Part shown: positions 1 to 7,980 of the stretch, in pieces
Numbering within the stretch: the stretch's first letter is position 1
Layout of the letters: each line of letters starts with the position of its first letter
Assembly: GCF_051216895.1 (NCBI RefSeq)
Contig: NZ_JBPKAO010000005.1
Coordinates: forward strand, 1 to 64,000
DNA length: 64,000 bases
Source of the DNA: Aquipuribacter sp051216895
GTDB taxonomy: Bacteria > Actinomycetota > Actinomycetes > Actinomycetales > JBBAYJ01
Direction: 5' to 3'
Notes under the pieces: model-generated
Databases searched by the model: none
What the model was told of the DNA's origin: nothing
The model's input: only the letters and a program-made list of their open reading frames with translations
Position numbers and translations under genes: made by a program

Positions 1-392
1 CGATGGTGCAAGAGGTGTGTGCCAGATGATCTTGGTCCTTCGATCCAGGGGGGACGAAGGACCTCGAGGGTGAACGCGGTCGGCCGGCGCGACGTGACGC
101 CGCGCGCTCGGAATGCCCTGAGCAACGACCCGCCACAGTCCAGGGCTCGAAACGTTCACAGTCGCGGAATTCGACGCGTGCGGTCCCGCACCGGCCCGGC
201 TCTGGCTGGGCTCGAACTCTGGCGCCCGTGGATGACCACCGGGCCGCCGGCTCGCCCCTACTCAGGTAAGGGCCGTGCGGCCAGCGTGATCGTGACGCAG
301 ATGCCGGGTCGGCTGGTCGTCGAGCGGCGCGACTCGGTACCGGCCACAGCGCGTGGCGAGGGCCCGGTGCGGAGCTAGAGAAGGAGGAGCGC
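1..392. other. Left-edge sequence, no gene called
   Basis: One 119-codon open frame crosses this stretch (from about 19 on the plus strand). It has no ribosome binding site and an arginine-rich composition typical of a GC-rich shadow frame, so I do not call it. A good ribosome binding site (AGAAGGAGGAG) at the right end belongs to the next gene. No RNA gene or obvious terminator is visible. Confidence 0.5.
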
Positions 393-875
393 ATGAAGCG
401 CCAAGACAACGGTCATGACGGGCCCTCCGTCCGGGTTGGCGCAGTCAAGAGCCAGGCTGTGGCTGGCCTCGGACCGTCGCCCCGTGCGCGACGGGATGGC
501 ACGGAGCCAGAGGCGACGGTCGTGCTGGCGCAGGTGCGATGGCTCCTGCAGGACGCCGCGGAGCAAGTTCGCCTGCAGGCGCAAGCAGAAGGTCTCTCGT
601 CGGCCGGGCATCCGCTCGCCCTCGGGGCGGAGCTCGCCGCCTGCGAGGCGGCCAGCCTCCTCCCGGAGCCGCCTGTCGACGACTACGGGCCGGAACACCT
701 CCCCGCCGGAGCCCTCCAGACCCTCTCCGCCGCGGAAGCCCTTTGTCGTTCGCTGCCCATAGACGCGTTCCCCGCCGGCATGTCTGGACTCGTGGTGCGG
801 ATCTGCGACCTCCTCGCCGAAGCCACCGTCTTTCTGGGCACCGAACAAGCGGGCTCCGTGAGGGGACAACCGTGA
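393..875 (+). CDS. Hypothetical protein, 160 aa
   Basis: I do not recognise this protein. The start is well supported: ATG at 393 follows AGAAGGAGGAG at ideal spacing. The product is soluble-looking, with a basic N-terminus (about residues 1-38) and then an alanine/leucine-rich, mostly helical body. No signal peptide, membrane segment or catalytic motif is visible. The stop codon overlaps the GTG start of the following gene (GTGA at 872-875), so the two are likely translationally coupled and work together. Position at the far end of the integrated element suggests a plasmid- or ICE-type accessory gene, but that is only context. Confidence 0.65.
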   Translation: MKRQDNGHDGPSVRVGAVKSQAVAGLGPSPRARRDGTEPEATVVLAQVRWLLQDAAEQVRLQAQAEGLSSAGHPLALGAELAACEAASLLPEPPVDDYGPEHLPAGALQTLSAAEALCRSLPIDAFPAGMSGLVVRICDLLAEATVFLGTEQAGSVRGQP

Positions 876-2754
876 CCTCGGCTGGGTGGCCGCGCCCGCC
901 GGATCTCAACGACGACCCACACGTCGCCTGGGCCCATGACCGTCGCAGCGTCGGCGAGCTGCTGCGAGACGCGGACCACCTCGCCCGCGACCTCCTCCTC
1001 GACCTCAACGGCGACCAAGCCGCGGCCTTGCTTCGGACCTGGGGCGAGACGGTCCAAGCAGCAGCCGAGCTATGGCGCAGCCTTCCGGCGCCGACCCCCA
1101 CCGCTCAAGGACGTGCAGACGCGGAGATCCTGACCCGCCTGCAGGCGCACGCCCAACGCATGCACCGCCGCCAACTCACCGTGGGCTGGCCCGGGGACGG
1201 GCCCGCCGACGAGCGGCTGCTCCGCATCGCGGAAACCTTCACCCGCGCCGCCGGCCTCGTGGACCGGTTCCACACGCAGCCCCCGAGGCCCGGCNCGTCG
1301 GCGAGCTGCTGCGAGACGCGGACCACCTCGCCCGCGACCTCCTCCTCGACCTCAACGGCGACCAAGCCGCGGCCTTGCTTCGGACCTGGGGCGAGACGGT
1401 CCAAGCAGCAGCCGAGCTATGGCGCAGCCTTCCGGCGCCGACCCCCACCGCTCAAGGACGTGCAGACGCGGAGATCCTGACCCGCCTGCAGGCGCACGCC
1501 CAACGCATGCACCGCCGCCAACTCACCGTGGGCTGGCCCGGGGACGGGCCCGCCGACGAGCGGCTGCTCCGCATCGCGGAAACCTTCACCCGCGCCGCCG
1601 GCCTCGTGGACCGGTTCCACACGCAGCCCCCGAGGCCCGGCCTGCTGCCTGCCGTGCGTGCGGACGTGTTGGCGGCGCGGACCAGGGTGATCCACACCCT
1701 GCACGTGGCCAGCCACGGCACCGGGCTCGCCGTGCGGCAGCACGTGCAGGACGAGCTACGCCGGACCCACGGCTCCCGCAACCTCAGAGAGACCCGCGCC
1801 GTGCCCCGGGGCACCGAAGCCCTCAGGCGGCTCGAGGTCTTCGAACGCCTCGCCGGTGCCTACGTCGGACGCCGCTTCGTCACCGCAGCAGAGGGTGAAC
1901 ACCAACCCCGCATTAACGGCGTCGGACGCCTGCACGCGGCGCTGGTCCGATGGGACATCCACGCCCACCGCGCTATCGCGTACGCACCCGCTCCCGCGAA
2001 CCTCGCTCTCATCGCCGCGACCCAGGTGTACGTCAGCGCCGCCGCCTTCGCCGTCATCCGAGGCGGCGTAGACGCCGGGGAGCTCGACCCCTCCATCCGG
2101 CTCCGTGCTGAACCCGCCCTCGAGGCGACGCAGGCGGCCTGGGCCGACGTGGCCGCACAATGGCGCCGACTCACCGACGCCAGCACCGCCCGCACCGACC
2201 CAGACCTCCTCGCCACCGCAGCCGAGGTCCGTGCCGCCCTGCTCGAGATCACCCACCGCACCACGTCCCCGGAAAGCCCGGCCAGGATTGCAGCGCGCGT
2301 CGACCTCCCCGAGGCCGCCGACGGCCTGCAGCAGGCCCTCACCGCGGCCGCAGACTTGGCGCACCACCTCCAGGACACAGCGCCTCAGGCCAACGCCTAC
2401 GTGCCGGCTCGGAACGCTCTCACCGCATACTTCGCCGCCGATGCTCCAGTCCGCGAAGGTGAACCCCGCAAGCGCGACGGACATCTAGGAGCTCTAGCCA
2501 GCCCCGTGGATCCAAGAGCGCTTCGCCACAACGACCTCGTCCCTCTCCCGCCCCCCGTGGCATCTCGGATAGGTGCGGCTACCGACGGCACGGTCACCGC
2601 AGCCGCAACCGCCATGTCAGCAACATCAGGTCTCGAACTCGGCAGACGAACGAGGTTGGGAGATGACCACGTGAGGCAACCTGCCGGCAGGCGCCTCGTT
2701 GACCTTCACGTCCAGACCGTGCTGCCACTCCCCGAACCTGGGTGGGCCAGGTAG
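872..2754 (+). pseudogene. Hypothetical helical protein, gene split by duplicated segment and N
   Basis: The frame starts at GTG 872, overlapping the previous stop. It is interrupted at 1295, where a single N is followed by an exact repeat of the preceding 345 bases, and reading then continues in a different frame to a TAG at 2752-2754. The repeat offset is 347 bases; removing it joins the two parts into one uninterrupted frame of 511 codons plus stop (1,536 bases). The restored protein would be alanine/arginine-rich, nearly all helical, with no signal peptide or recognisable enzyme motif. I do not recognise the family. The break is most likely an assembly error rather than a real mutation. 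It would be coupled to the 160-aa gene upstream. Confidence 0.65.
950..1641 (+). repeat. 345-bp exact direct repeat flanking an N
   Basis: Bases 950-1294 recur at 1297-1641, separated only by N (1295) and C (1296). The copies look identical by eye. A single ambiguous base exactly at the junction, and restoration of a long reading frame when one copy is removed, point to two contig ends sharing a 345-base overlap that were joined instead of merged. Confidence 0.85.
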
Positions 2755-2859
2755 CGGGGCAGGAACTCGTGCAACTGTGAGGACGGTCCCTTCGACGCAA
2801 AGCCTCCTGTATGCCTGTTGCCACGACCGAGGCATGTGGCTCCCGAGTGAACGTTGCGC

Positions 2860-3315
2860 CTATCGAACGCGGGGGCTCAATCCCCGTGCGCGGAGGGCGG
2901 CCTGCACGGCTGCCGTCGCGTCGTCCAGGTCGGTGTGCTCCCAGATCCGCACCACCTGCCAGCCAGCGGCGGCCAGGTGTGCGTTGGTGTCCAGGTCTCG
3001 GGCCACGTTCGCGCCCAGCTTGGTGGCCCACCACGTGCTGTTGGACTGTGGGCTGGTGCCGTGCTCGGGGCACCCGTGCCAGAAGCAACCATCCAGGAAC
3101 ACCGCGACCTTGAAGCGGGTGAACGCGACGTCAATGGATCGCCGGTTCAGGCCCGGCACGGGGTAGGACACGCGAAATCTCAGGCCGGTCCTGTGCAGCG
3201 CGCGGCGCAAAGCGACCTCACGAGAGTTGTCGCGTCGGCGCAGCGTCGACATGCGGCGTGAGACCTGCTCGCCGCTAGACCCCGGGTGAACGGGGACGTG
3301 GAACGCGGGTGGCAT
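2860..3315 (-). CDS. vsr: Very short patch repair endonuclease
   Basis: Vsr nicks DNA 5' of the T in T:G mismatches created by deamination of 5-methylcytosine, starting short-patch repair that protects methylated sites. The 151-aa product has the full family signature: the catalytic Asp in SIDVAF (D62), the zinc/catalytic cluster FLDGCFWHGCPEHG (about residues 73-86), the WWATKL segment, N..RD, and the C-terminal GWQVVRIWEH. Length fits the family. It lies 41 bases downstream of the C5-cytosine methyltransferase on the same strand, the normal arrangement, and presumably repairs that enzyme's deamination products. The start at 3315 has only a weak ribosome binding site; a later start at Met22 would still keep the whole domain. 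Confidence 0.95.
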   Translation of the reverse strand: MPPAFHVPVHPGSSGEQVSRRMSTLRRRDNSREVALRRALHRTGLRFRVSYPVPGLNRRSIDVAFTRFKVAVFLDGCFWHGCPEHGTSPQSNSTWWATKLGANVARDLDTNAHLAAAGWQVVRIWEHTDLDDATAAVQAALRARGLSPRVR

Positions 3316-3356
3316 CGGGGTTTCTCGAGCAGCTGCTGCGTCGGACGCCCGCGGTG

Positions 3357-4823
3357 TCAGCCGGCCGCGGTGAGGCTCGTCCGGCTAAGCAGCGCCCGCC
3401 GTACCTCGGTCGTGGGGTCGGCGGGGGCGCTAGTGACGGCGGCGTGGATGGCTCGCCCCCGCTCGGTAGCGAGCAGCAGCTCCGTGTCGCGGCGCACGTG
3501 CGCCTTGAGGACGTTCCAGACCACGCCGACGTTGACCCCGTTGCCGAGCTGCTTGTACGTCAGGGCGTCGCGCTGGTCCCCGAAGTCGTACTCGTCGGGC
3601 AGGCCCTGCAACCGGGCGGCCTCGCGCGGCGAGAGGCGTCTTCCGCGGGGCCCGAGGATCGGGGTCTGAGTGATCGCGACCAGCGCCGGCAGGTGAGTCA
3701 TGCGCTTGACGCGCAAGCCTGACGGACGCAGGGAGATGACGCAGTTCCACAACGACGTCTCGTCCTGGGCCTGCCACTCCAGCTTCTGGCGGCTCTCGGG
3801 GAAGGTCCGGGTCTTCTTCAGCCAGGTCGCCAGCCAGGGGCCGTCCGCGTCGCGGAGCCGGTCGTACAGCTGCCAGTTCTTCTGCAGGAACACCGCCTTC
3901 CACGCCGGCACCTGCACGCCACCCGGGTGCATGAGATCGCGGCGTTGCCGGGCCGACGACACCCAGACGTTGGCCCAGATCGGGAACCCGGGCAGTCGGC
4001 GGGCCGGCTCGCCGGCCGCGTCCGCGTCCGCGGCCCGCAGGGCGAGCATGACTTGCACCCACTCCTCCCAGTGCTCGATCCAGGTGACCTCGTCCTGGCT
4101 CAGGCCGGTGCCGGGGACGTAATGGGCGTCGTCGAGCGGCAGGTCCTCGGCGAGGTCCCACTCGCGCTGCATCAGGACCTCCGGTAGCAACGACACCGGG
4201 GGCACCATCGGGTCGGCGACGTGGCCGTCCGGCACAAGGGTGGCGGTGATGAATACCCGGTCACGGACCTGGGGAGACCCACCGAAGTCGGGGTCGATCT
4301 GGTGGGGAGAGAAGATCGCCGGCGTCTCAGACACCTGGTAGCCCTCAGCGCGCAGGCGCTCGATGATGACGGCCCACTCGTGGGTGTGGCGGGGGCCGAC
4401 GAGGTTGCGGACGTTCTCCAAGACCACGAGGGTCGGGCGTCGCGCCTGGACGACCTCCATGATGTTGAAGAACAGCGTCCCGCGGATCTCGTCCATGCCC
4501 TTCTGGGCGCCGCTCTTGGAGAACGGCTGACAGGGAAACCCGCCGGCGAGGACGTCATGGGGACCGACCTCCATCACGGTGTCGGTCGCGTGCGTGGTGA
4601 CGTCGCCGAGCGGGTCGTGGCCCCAGTTGCGGTGGTAGACCTGAGCCGCGGGGCCGTCTATCTCCACCGCATAGGCGTGCTCGCCACCAAGAGCGTTGAG
4701 GGCTGCCGCGAAGCCGCCGATGCCCGCGAACAGGTCGGCGTACCGAAACGGGGACGGCTGGTCCGCAGAAGCTGCTTCGAACACGTGTTGTAGCTTGGCA
4801 CGGGTTGCCGGGTGGAGCAACAT
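3357..4823 (-). CDS. dcm: DNA (cytosine-5) methyltransferase
   Basis: This enzyme transfers a methyl group from SAM to C5 of cytosine in a specific site, protecting host DNA. All diagnostic motifs are present in order: motif I DLFAGIGGF (residues 30-38), the catalytic PCQ loop GGFPCQPFS (Cys98), ENV (136-138), QVRDRVFI, and motif X KQLGNGVNV near the C-terminus. The roughly 150 residues between QVRDR and the C-terminal motifs form the target-recognition region; specificity cannot be read from it. I chose ATG 4823 because the SAM-binding domain follows directly; the frame extends upstream but that part is low-complexity arginine-rich. It forms a unit with vsr downstream and a divergent restriction gene upstream, so a type II restriction-modification system is likely. 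Confidence 0.93.
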   Translation of the reverse strand: MLLHPATRAKLQHVFEAASADQPSPFRYADLFAGIGGFAAALNALGGEHAYAVEIDGPAAQVYHRNWGHDPLGDVTTHATDTVMEVGPHDVLAGGFPCQPFSKSGAQKGMDEIRGTLFFNIMEVVQARRPTLVVLENVRNLVGPRHTHEWAVIIERLRAEGYQVSETPAIFSPHQIDPDFGGSPQVRDRVFITATLVPDGHVADPMVPPVSLLPEVLMQREWDLAEDLPLDDAHYVPGTGLSQDEVTWIEHWEEWVQVMLALRAADADAAGEPARRLPGFPIWANVWVSSARQRRDLMHPGGVQVPAWKAVFLQKNWQLYDRLRDADGPWLATWLKKTRTFPESRQKLEWQAQDETSLWNCVISLRPSGLRVKRMTHLPALVAITQTPILGPRGRRLSPREAARLQGLPDEYDFGDQRDALTYKQLGNGVNVGVVWNVLKAHVRRDTELLLATERGRAIHAAVTSAPADPTTEVRRALLSRTSLTAAG

Positions 4824-5136
4824 CGCCACGCGCGCAGCAGACGGGTAGGGGTCGCGTACGTCCCCTGGTTGGCCGGCCGGGGACACGTGGCGGCGCCCGC
4901 GGCGGCGGGTGGCGGGCGCACGGCTCCCGCCACGAGGTGCCGCGGCAGACGTCCATGCACGAGCGGTCGAACACGCTGTGGACCGGATCGAGGACCCACG
5001 CACCCGCCGAGAGGACCAGCGGTCGCGATGCGCGAGACCCCGTAGCAAGGTCAGGGCAACGGCTCCAGAGCGATCCGCTGCAGTCGCACGGCGTCACCGC
5101 TACTCTCCACCGGGCCGGGGCCGAGAGGGGGCTGCA
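4824..5136. other. Divergent intergenic region between methylase and restriction genes
   Basis: This 313-base gap must hold the promoters for the methyltransferase/vsr unit (leftward) and the restriction gene (rightward). I see no clear -10/-35 pair, no C-protein gene and no convincing operator dyad. An AGGGGG ribosome binding site sits at its right edge. Confidence 0.5.
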
Positions 5137-6348
5137 GTGGGATCGATGTCAGTCGATCAGATCGGACCGAACGGCGAGTTGATAGAAGACGCCGATACGA
5201 CCCTCAGCGACGCGCGCAAGAACCAGCTGCTCCTGGACGCGTTGCCAGGATCGGCCGTCACGACCTACGCCGGGGAGCGGGTCGTGAGGTTTGGCGACCA
5301 GGTGATCCTGAAGAAGCAAGTGACACACCTCGGGAAACCATGGCCAGGCTTCAAGAAGCGAATCCAGATCCCCACGGGGTGGCTAGAGGTGCAGCGCCAG
5401 GCCGCAGTCGCTGGCCTGGTGACACGCTTCGTCGGGATCTACCACTACGGCCAGGTCACGATCTTTGTTGATTTCGCCCCGAGCACGTACGTACGGCGCA
5501 AGGCAAACAACTCTGCGGCACACGTCTTAACCAATGACCTCTACCAGGCGCAGACGTCAGGGCAGTTTTCACGTGTTGACCGCAACGGCAACCGCTTGAC
5601 GAGCGTCAAAGCCGTGGAGTTCGCCCGGTACCTGCGCGAGGGGTATGCGCCCAGGCACCCGCGTATCGGTGTGTTTCAGAAGTTCAACGACGAGTTTCTC
5701 AAGATGGGACGGCTGGATGCGCTCGTCACTGTCCAGGAGATGTTTGACGCCAGCTGGCCGGATACGTTTCAGGGCGAGTGGCCAGGGTTTTACCTCGAAT
5801 ACCGCCTTGATCTGTTCATCCGCGCCCACGGCCTCAGCCACCTTGTCGAATATCAGAAGATCAAGGGCAAAGGACAATTCGACTACGACCTCGTCTTCAA
5901 GAGCAACGGCGCGCTGGACTATTACGGCGACCTGAAGGCATCGAACGTCAACAAGCACGAATCGCCGGGCAATGACGCCGACGACATCGCACGATGCGTC
6001 CGCCAGTTCGGTCGTTTCTGGTACGTGATCTACGAGCACGAGACGACCCATGCTCGTGACAACGCCGACACGGCGACCATCGCGTGGAACGAGTGGAAAC
6101 GGTCAACTGGCTTCCAGGCTAGGAAAGCCTACGATCCGCTCTCTTACGCCACACGGTTCAAGGAGTCGGTTCGCTTCCTAAAGATGTCCATCTTAGAGAT
6201 CAACGAGGCCAATTTTCACGTCGTGCTAGGTGACTATGCTCAAGGCAGGCAGCCCGGTGGCGCCGCTCGCGCGCTAAAGGTCATGATCCGGAAGACGAAC
6301 ATCGACAACTTCCTCATCTACTCAGACCCCGCAGGGAGCGCGCCGTAA
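5137..6348 (+). CDS. Putative type II restriction endonuclease, PD-(D/E)XK
   Basis: The predicted 403-aa protein probably cleaves unmodified DNA at the site protected by the divergent methyltransferase. The active-site pattern is FDYDLVF (about residue 248) followed by YYGDLKAS (about residue 262), which fits the D-x(n)-DxK core of PD-(D/E)XK nucleases. I cannot assign the named family or recognition site. GTG 5137 is preferred because AGGGGG lies five bases upstream; ATG 5146 three codons later is the alternative. Codons are noticeably more A/T-rich (AAA, TTA, ATT) than the chromosomal genes to the right, a sign of recent transfer. It is divergent from dcm, a common layout for restriction-modification pairs. 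Confidence 0.75.
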   Translation: MGSMSVDQIGPNGELIEDADTTLSDARKNQLLLDALPGSAVTTYAGERVVRFGDQVILKKQVTHLGKPWPGFKKRIQIPTGWLEVQRQAAVAGLVTRFVGIYHYGQVTIFVDFAPSTYVRRKANNSAAHVLTNDLYQAQTSGQFSRVDRNGNRLTSVKAVEFARYLREGYAPRHPRIGVFQKFNDEFLKMGRLDALVTVQEMFDASWPDTFQGEWPGFYLEYRLDLFIRAHGLSHLVEYQKIKGKGQFDYDLVFKSNGALDYYGDLKASNVNKHESPGNDADDIARCVRQFGRFWYVIYEHETTHARDNADTATIAWNEWKRSTGFQARKAYDPLSYATRFKESVRFLKMSILEINEANFHVVLGDYAQGRQPGGAARALKVMIRKTNIDNFLIYSDPAGSAP

Positions 6349-6467
6349 CGTCCGGGCCCCCGTCGACTGCACGGGTCTCGCAGCGTGACCAGCGTGGAGC
6401 GAGGGCACGGCCGGTGGAGAGGTCCGACGCCCCGAGATGGGGAAGGCTCCTAGTGGCCATCCGACAA

Positions 6468-6506
6468 TGGCCGTCCTCGCTGGCCGTCCTCGCTGGCCGT
6501 CCTCGC
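6468..6506 (+). repeat. Three tandem copies of a 13-bp unit
   Basis: The unit TGGCCGTCCTCGC occurs three times in direct tandem, followed by a degenerate fourth copy. It lies in the 314-base gap 6349-6662 between the restriction gene and the next nuclease-like gene. Apart from this repeat I see no gene there; a ribosome binding site (CTGGAGGA) for the next gene is at the right edge. Confidence 0.8.
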
Positions 6507-6662
6507 CGGCCGTTGTCGTTCAAGTCGCTTCTTCCAAGCCACCTAGACGCCGATGCTCGCCCGGCTGAGTGCCGCTGCGTGGTGAAGGGCGACCGTCGGT
6601 ACTGTCCGCGAGGCTAACGGACGACCGTACGTCAGGTAAGCACGCGACTCTGGAGGATCAAA

Positions 6663-7163
6663 ATGGTTGCAACCGCAGACGAAGTGATTGAGGCAATTGC
6701 GGCCGGTGCCTGGCAGACCGCCGATCTCGTTCGATTGGCTCACGCGGTCGCGAGCAGGGGGATCAACACGACGAGCATCCTCGGTCAGTATGGCGAGGAG
6801 CTAGTGGCTCGAGCGTTCGGAGGTCACGTAGAAGGCTTCGACACCAAGGCGTACGACGCGCGAACCCCGTCTGACGGCGACCTGCAAGTCAAGACCTTCT
6901 CGCGGGGCAAGCGACCCGGAAATATTCGCTCGTTCACGCACGACGTCATCACGCTCGAAATTGACCCGGCAACTGCGTCGGTGGTCCGAGCTAGGCGGTA
7001 CGCCGCTGCTGAACTATACGAGTCATTCGGTCGCAAACACCGCGAAAAGTACGAGACCATTGGACATCCTTGGGGTGGCGCTCAGACGGATCGGTTTGAG
7101 CGTGGCTGGACGATCGGTCGCGACGTTCCCTTTCTCGATGTGACCGAACTGTTCGTCAGATAG
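6663..7163 (+). CDS. Restriction endonuclease-like protein, 166 aa
   Basis: The protein carries a plausible PD-(D/E)XK active site: an acidic helix GEELVARAF (Glu45/Glu46), then DGDLQVK with D73, Q75 and K77. The D-x-QxK arrangement is seen in small restriction-like nucleases. The N-terminal 40 residues are a short helical region and the C-terminus has no other motif. ATG 6663 follows CTGGAGGATCAAA, a good ribosome binding site. It stands alone between the restriction-modification genes and the helicase operon and has no obvious methylase of its own. It could be a solitary nuclease, a helper of either neighbour, or an inactive homologue. The nuclease fold assignment is inference from the motif. 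Confidence 0.6.
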   Translation: MVATADEVIEAIAAGAWQTADLVRLAHAVASRGINTTSILGQYGEELVARAFGGHVEGFDTKAYDARTPSDGDLQVKTFSRGKRPGNIRSFTHDVITLEIDPATASVVRARRYAAAELYESFGRKHREKYETIGHPWGGAQTDRFERGWTIGRDVPFLDVTELFVR

Positions 7164-7980
7164 TCGGCAGTTTAGAGGCCCTTGCCATGGCCTATCTCGC
7201 TGGCGGGTCGATACAGCGGACTTCGGCTTCGCCGCCGGGTGCGGCTGCCTGAGCGGGCGACAGCGACTCAGCGGCGGGCGGCGACAGAGCGCGTGGCGAA
7301 GCAGTCGAGTATCCCATCGTGACGAGCAAGGAAGCGCATAAGCCCGCCCGCTTGCAGGCGTCCGCAGGAGAGCGCCACCCCGACCTTGGCCGGGCAAGGC
7401 CAAGAGCGTGCTTCGTCGAGTGTGACCCCTAGGAGTAGGCCCCCGGACGAGTCGACAGCGGTAGGGAAACGACGTGCTGCCGAGCCTCCGCCACCCCCAT
7501 CTACTGCAGCGATCGGCCCTACCGCTGTCCGGCACGAGCGACCCAGCGGCCCAACCGCCACAGAATGTCAACAGGTTCCAGGGAGCGACGGCGAAGTTGC
7601 CCCACCGCTGACCGACGCGCGCGGTTCACACAGGGACGTGGCAGCAGATCTGGTGGTGCTGACGTCGATCAGCCAGGAGCAGGTCCGCGCGAGCTTGGGG
7701 CGTTCCCTCCGCTATCGCGGCCCCCGGGTTGGGGGCTGCGTCGGTGCGCACGCATGCTCATGGCCCCAGCCTCGCGTGCAGCAGTTCCCGGTGTCAGGTC
7801 CGACTTGGGGGTGACGGAGGAAGACGCACGACGGCTTGTTTGTCAATCTGCCCATGAGGCCACCCGAGGCCCAGGTCGCCGGATAGCGTCTGCTGGAACG
7901 TTCCAGGGGTGTTGTGTCGGGGGCCACCGCAAGAGTCCTCTCGCTGTTCCGGTTTGTACGACAGAGAGGTGGAGGCCGTG
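7164..7980. other. 817-base gap, no gene recognised
   Basis: Several open frames cross this stretch on both strands (for example 7386-7814 and 7565-7981), but none has a ribosome binding site or a composition unlike a shadow frame, so none is called. It must contain the promoter of the large helicase operon that starts at 7981. I see no RNA gene, tandem repeat or strong terminator. Decayed coding sequence is possible. Confidence 0.45.

Noticed and set aside
210..230. Sequence resembling a reversed tRNA T-arm (GGCTCGAAC), possible left att site
   Set aside because: Only about nine bases match the tRNA-Lys 3' region; an att core would be longer.
19..378. 119-codon open frame at the left edge
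   Set aside because: No ribosome binding site and arginine-rich shadow composition; likely a chance frame in GC-rich DNA.
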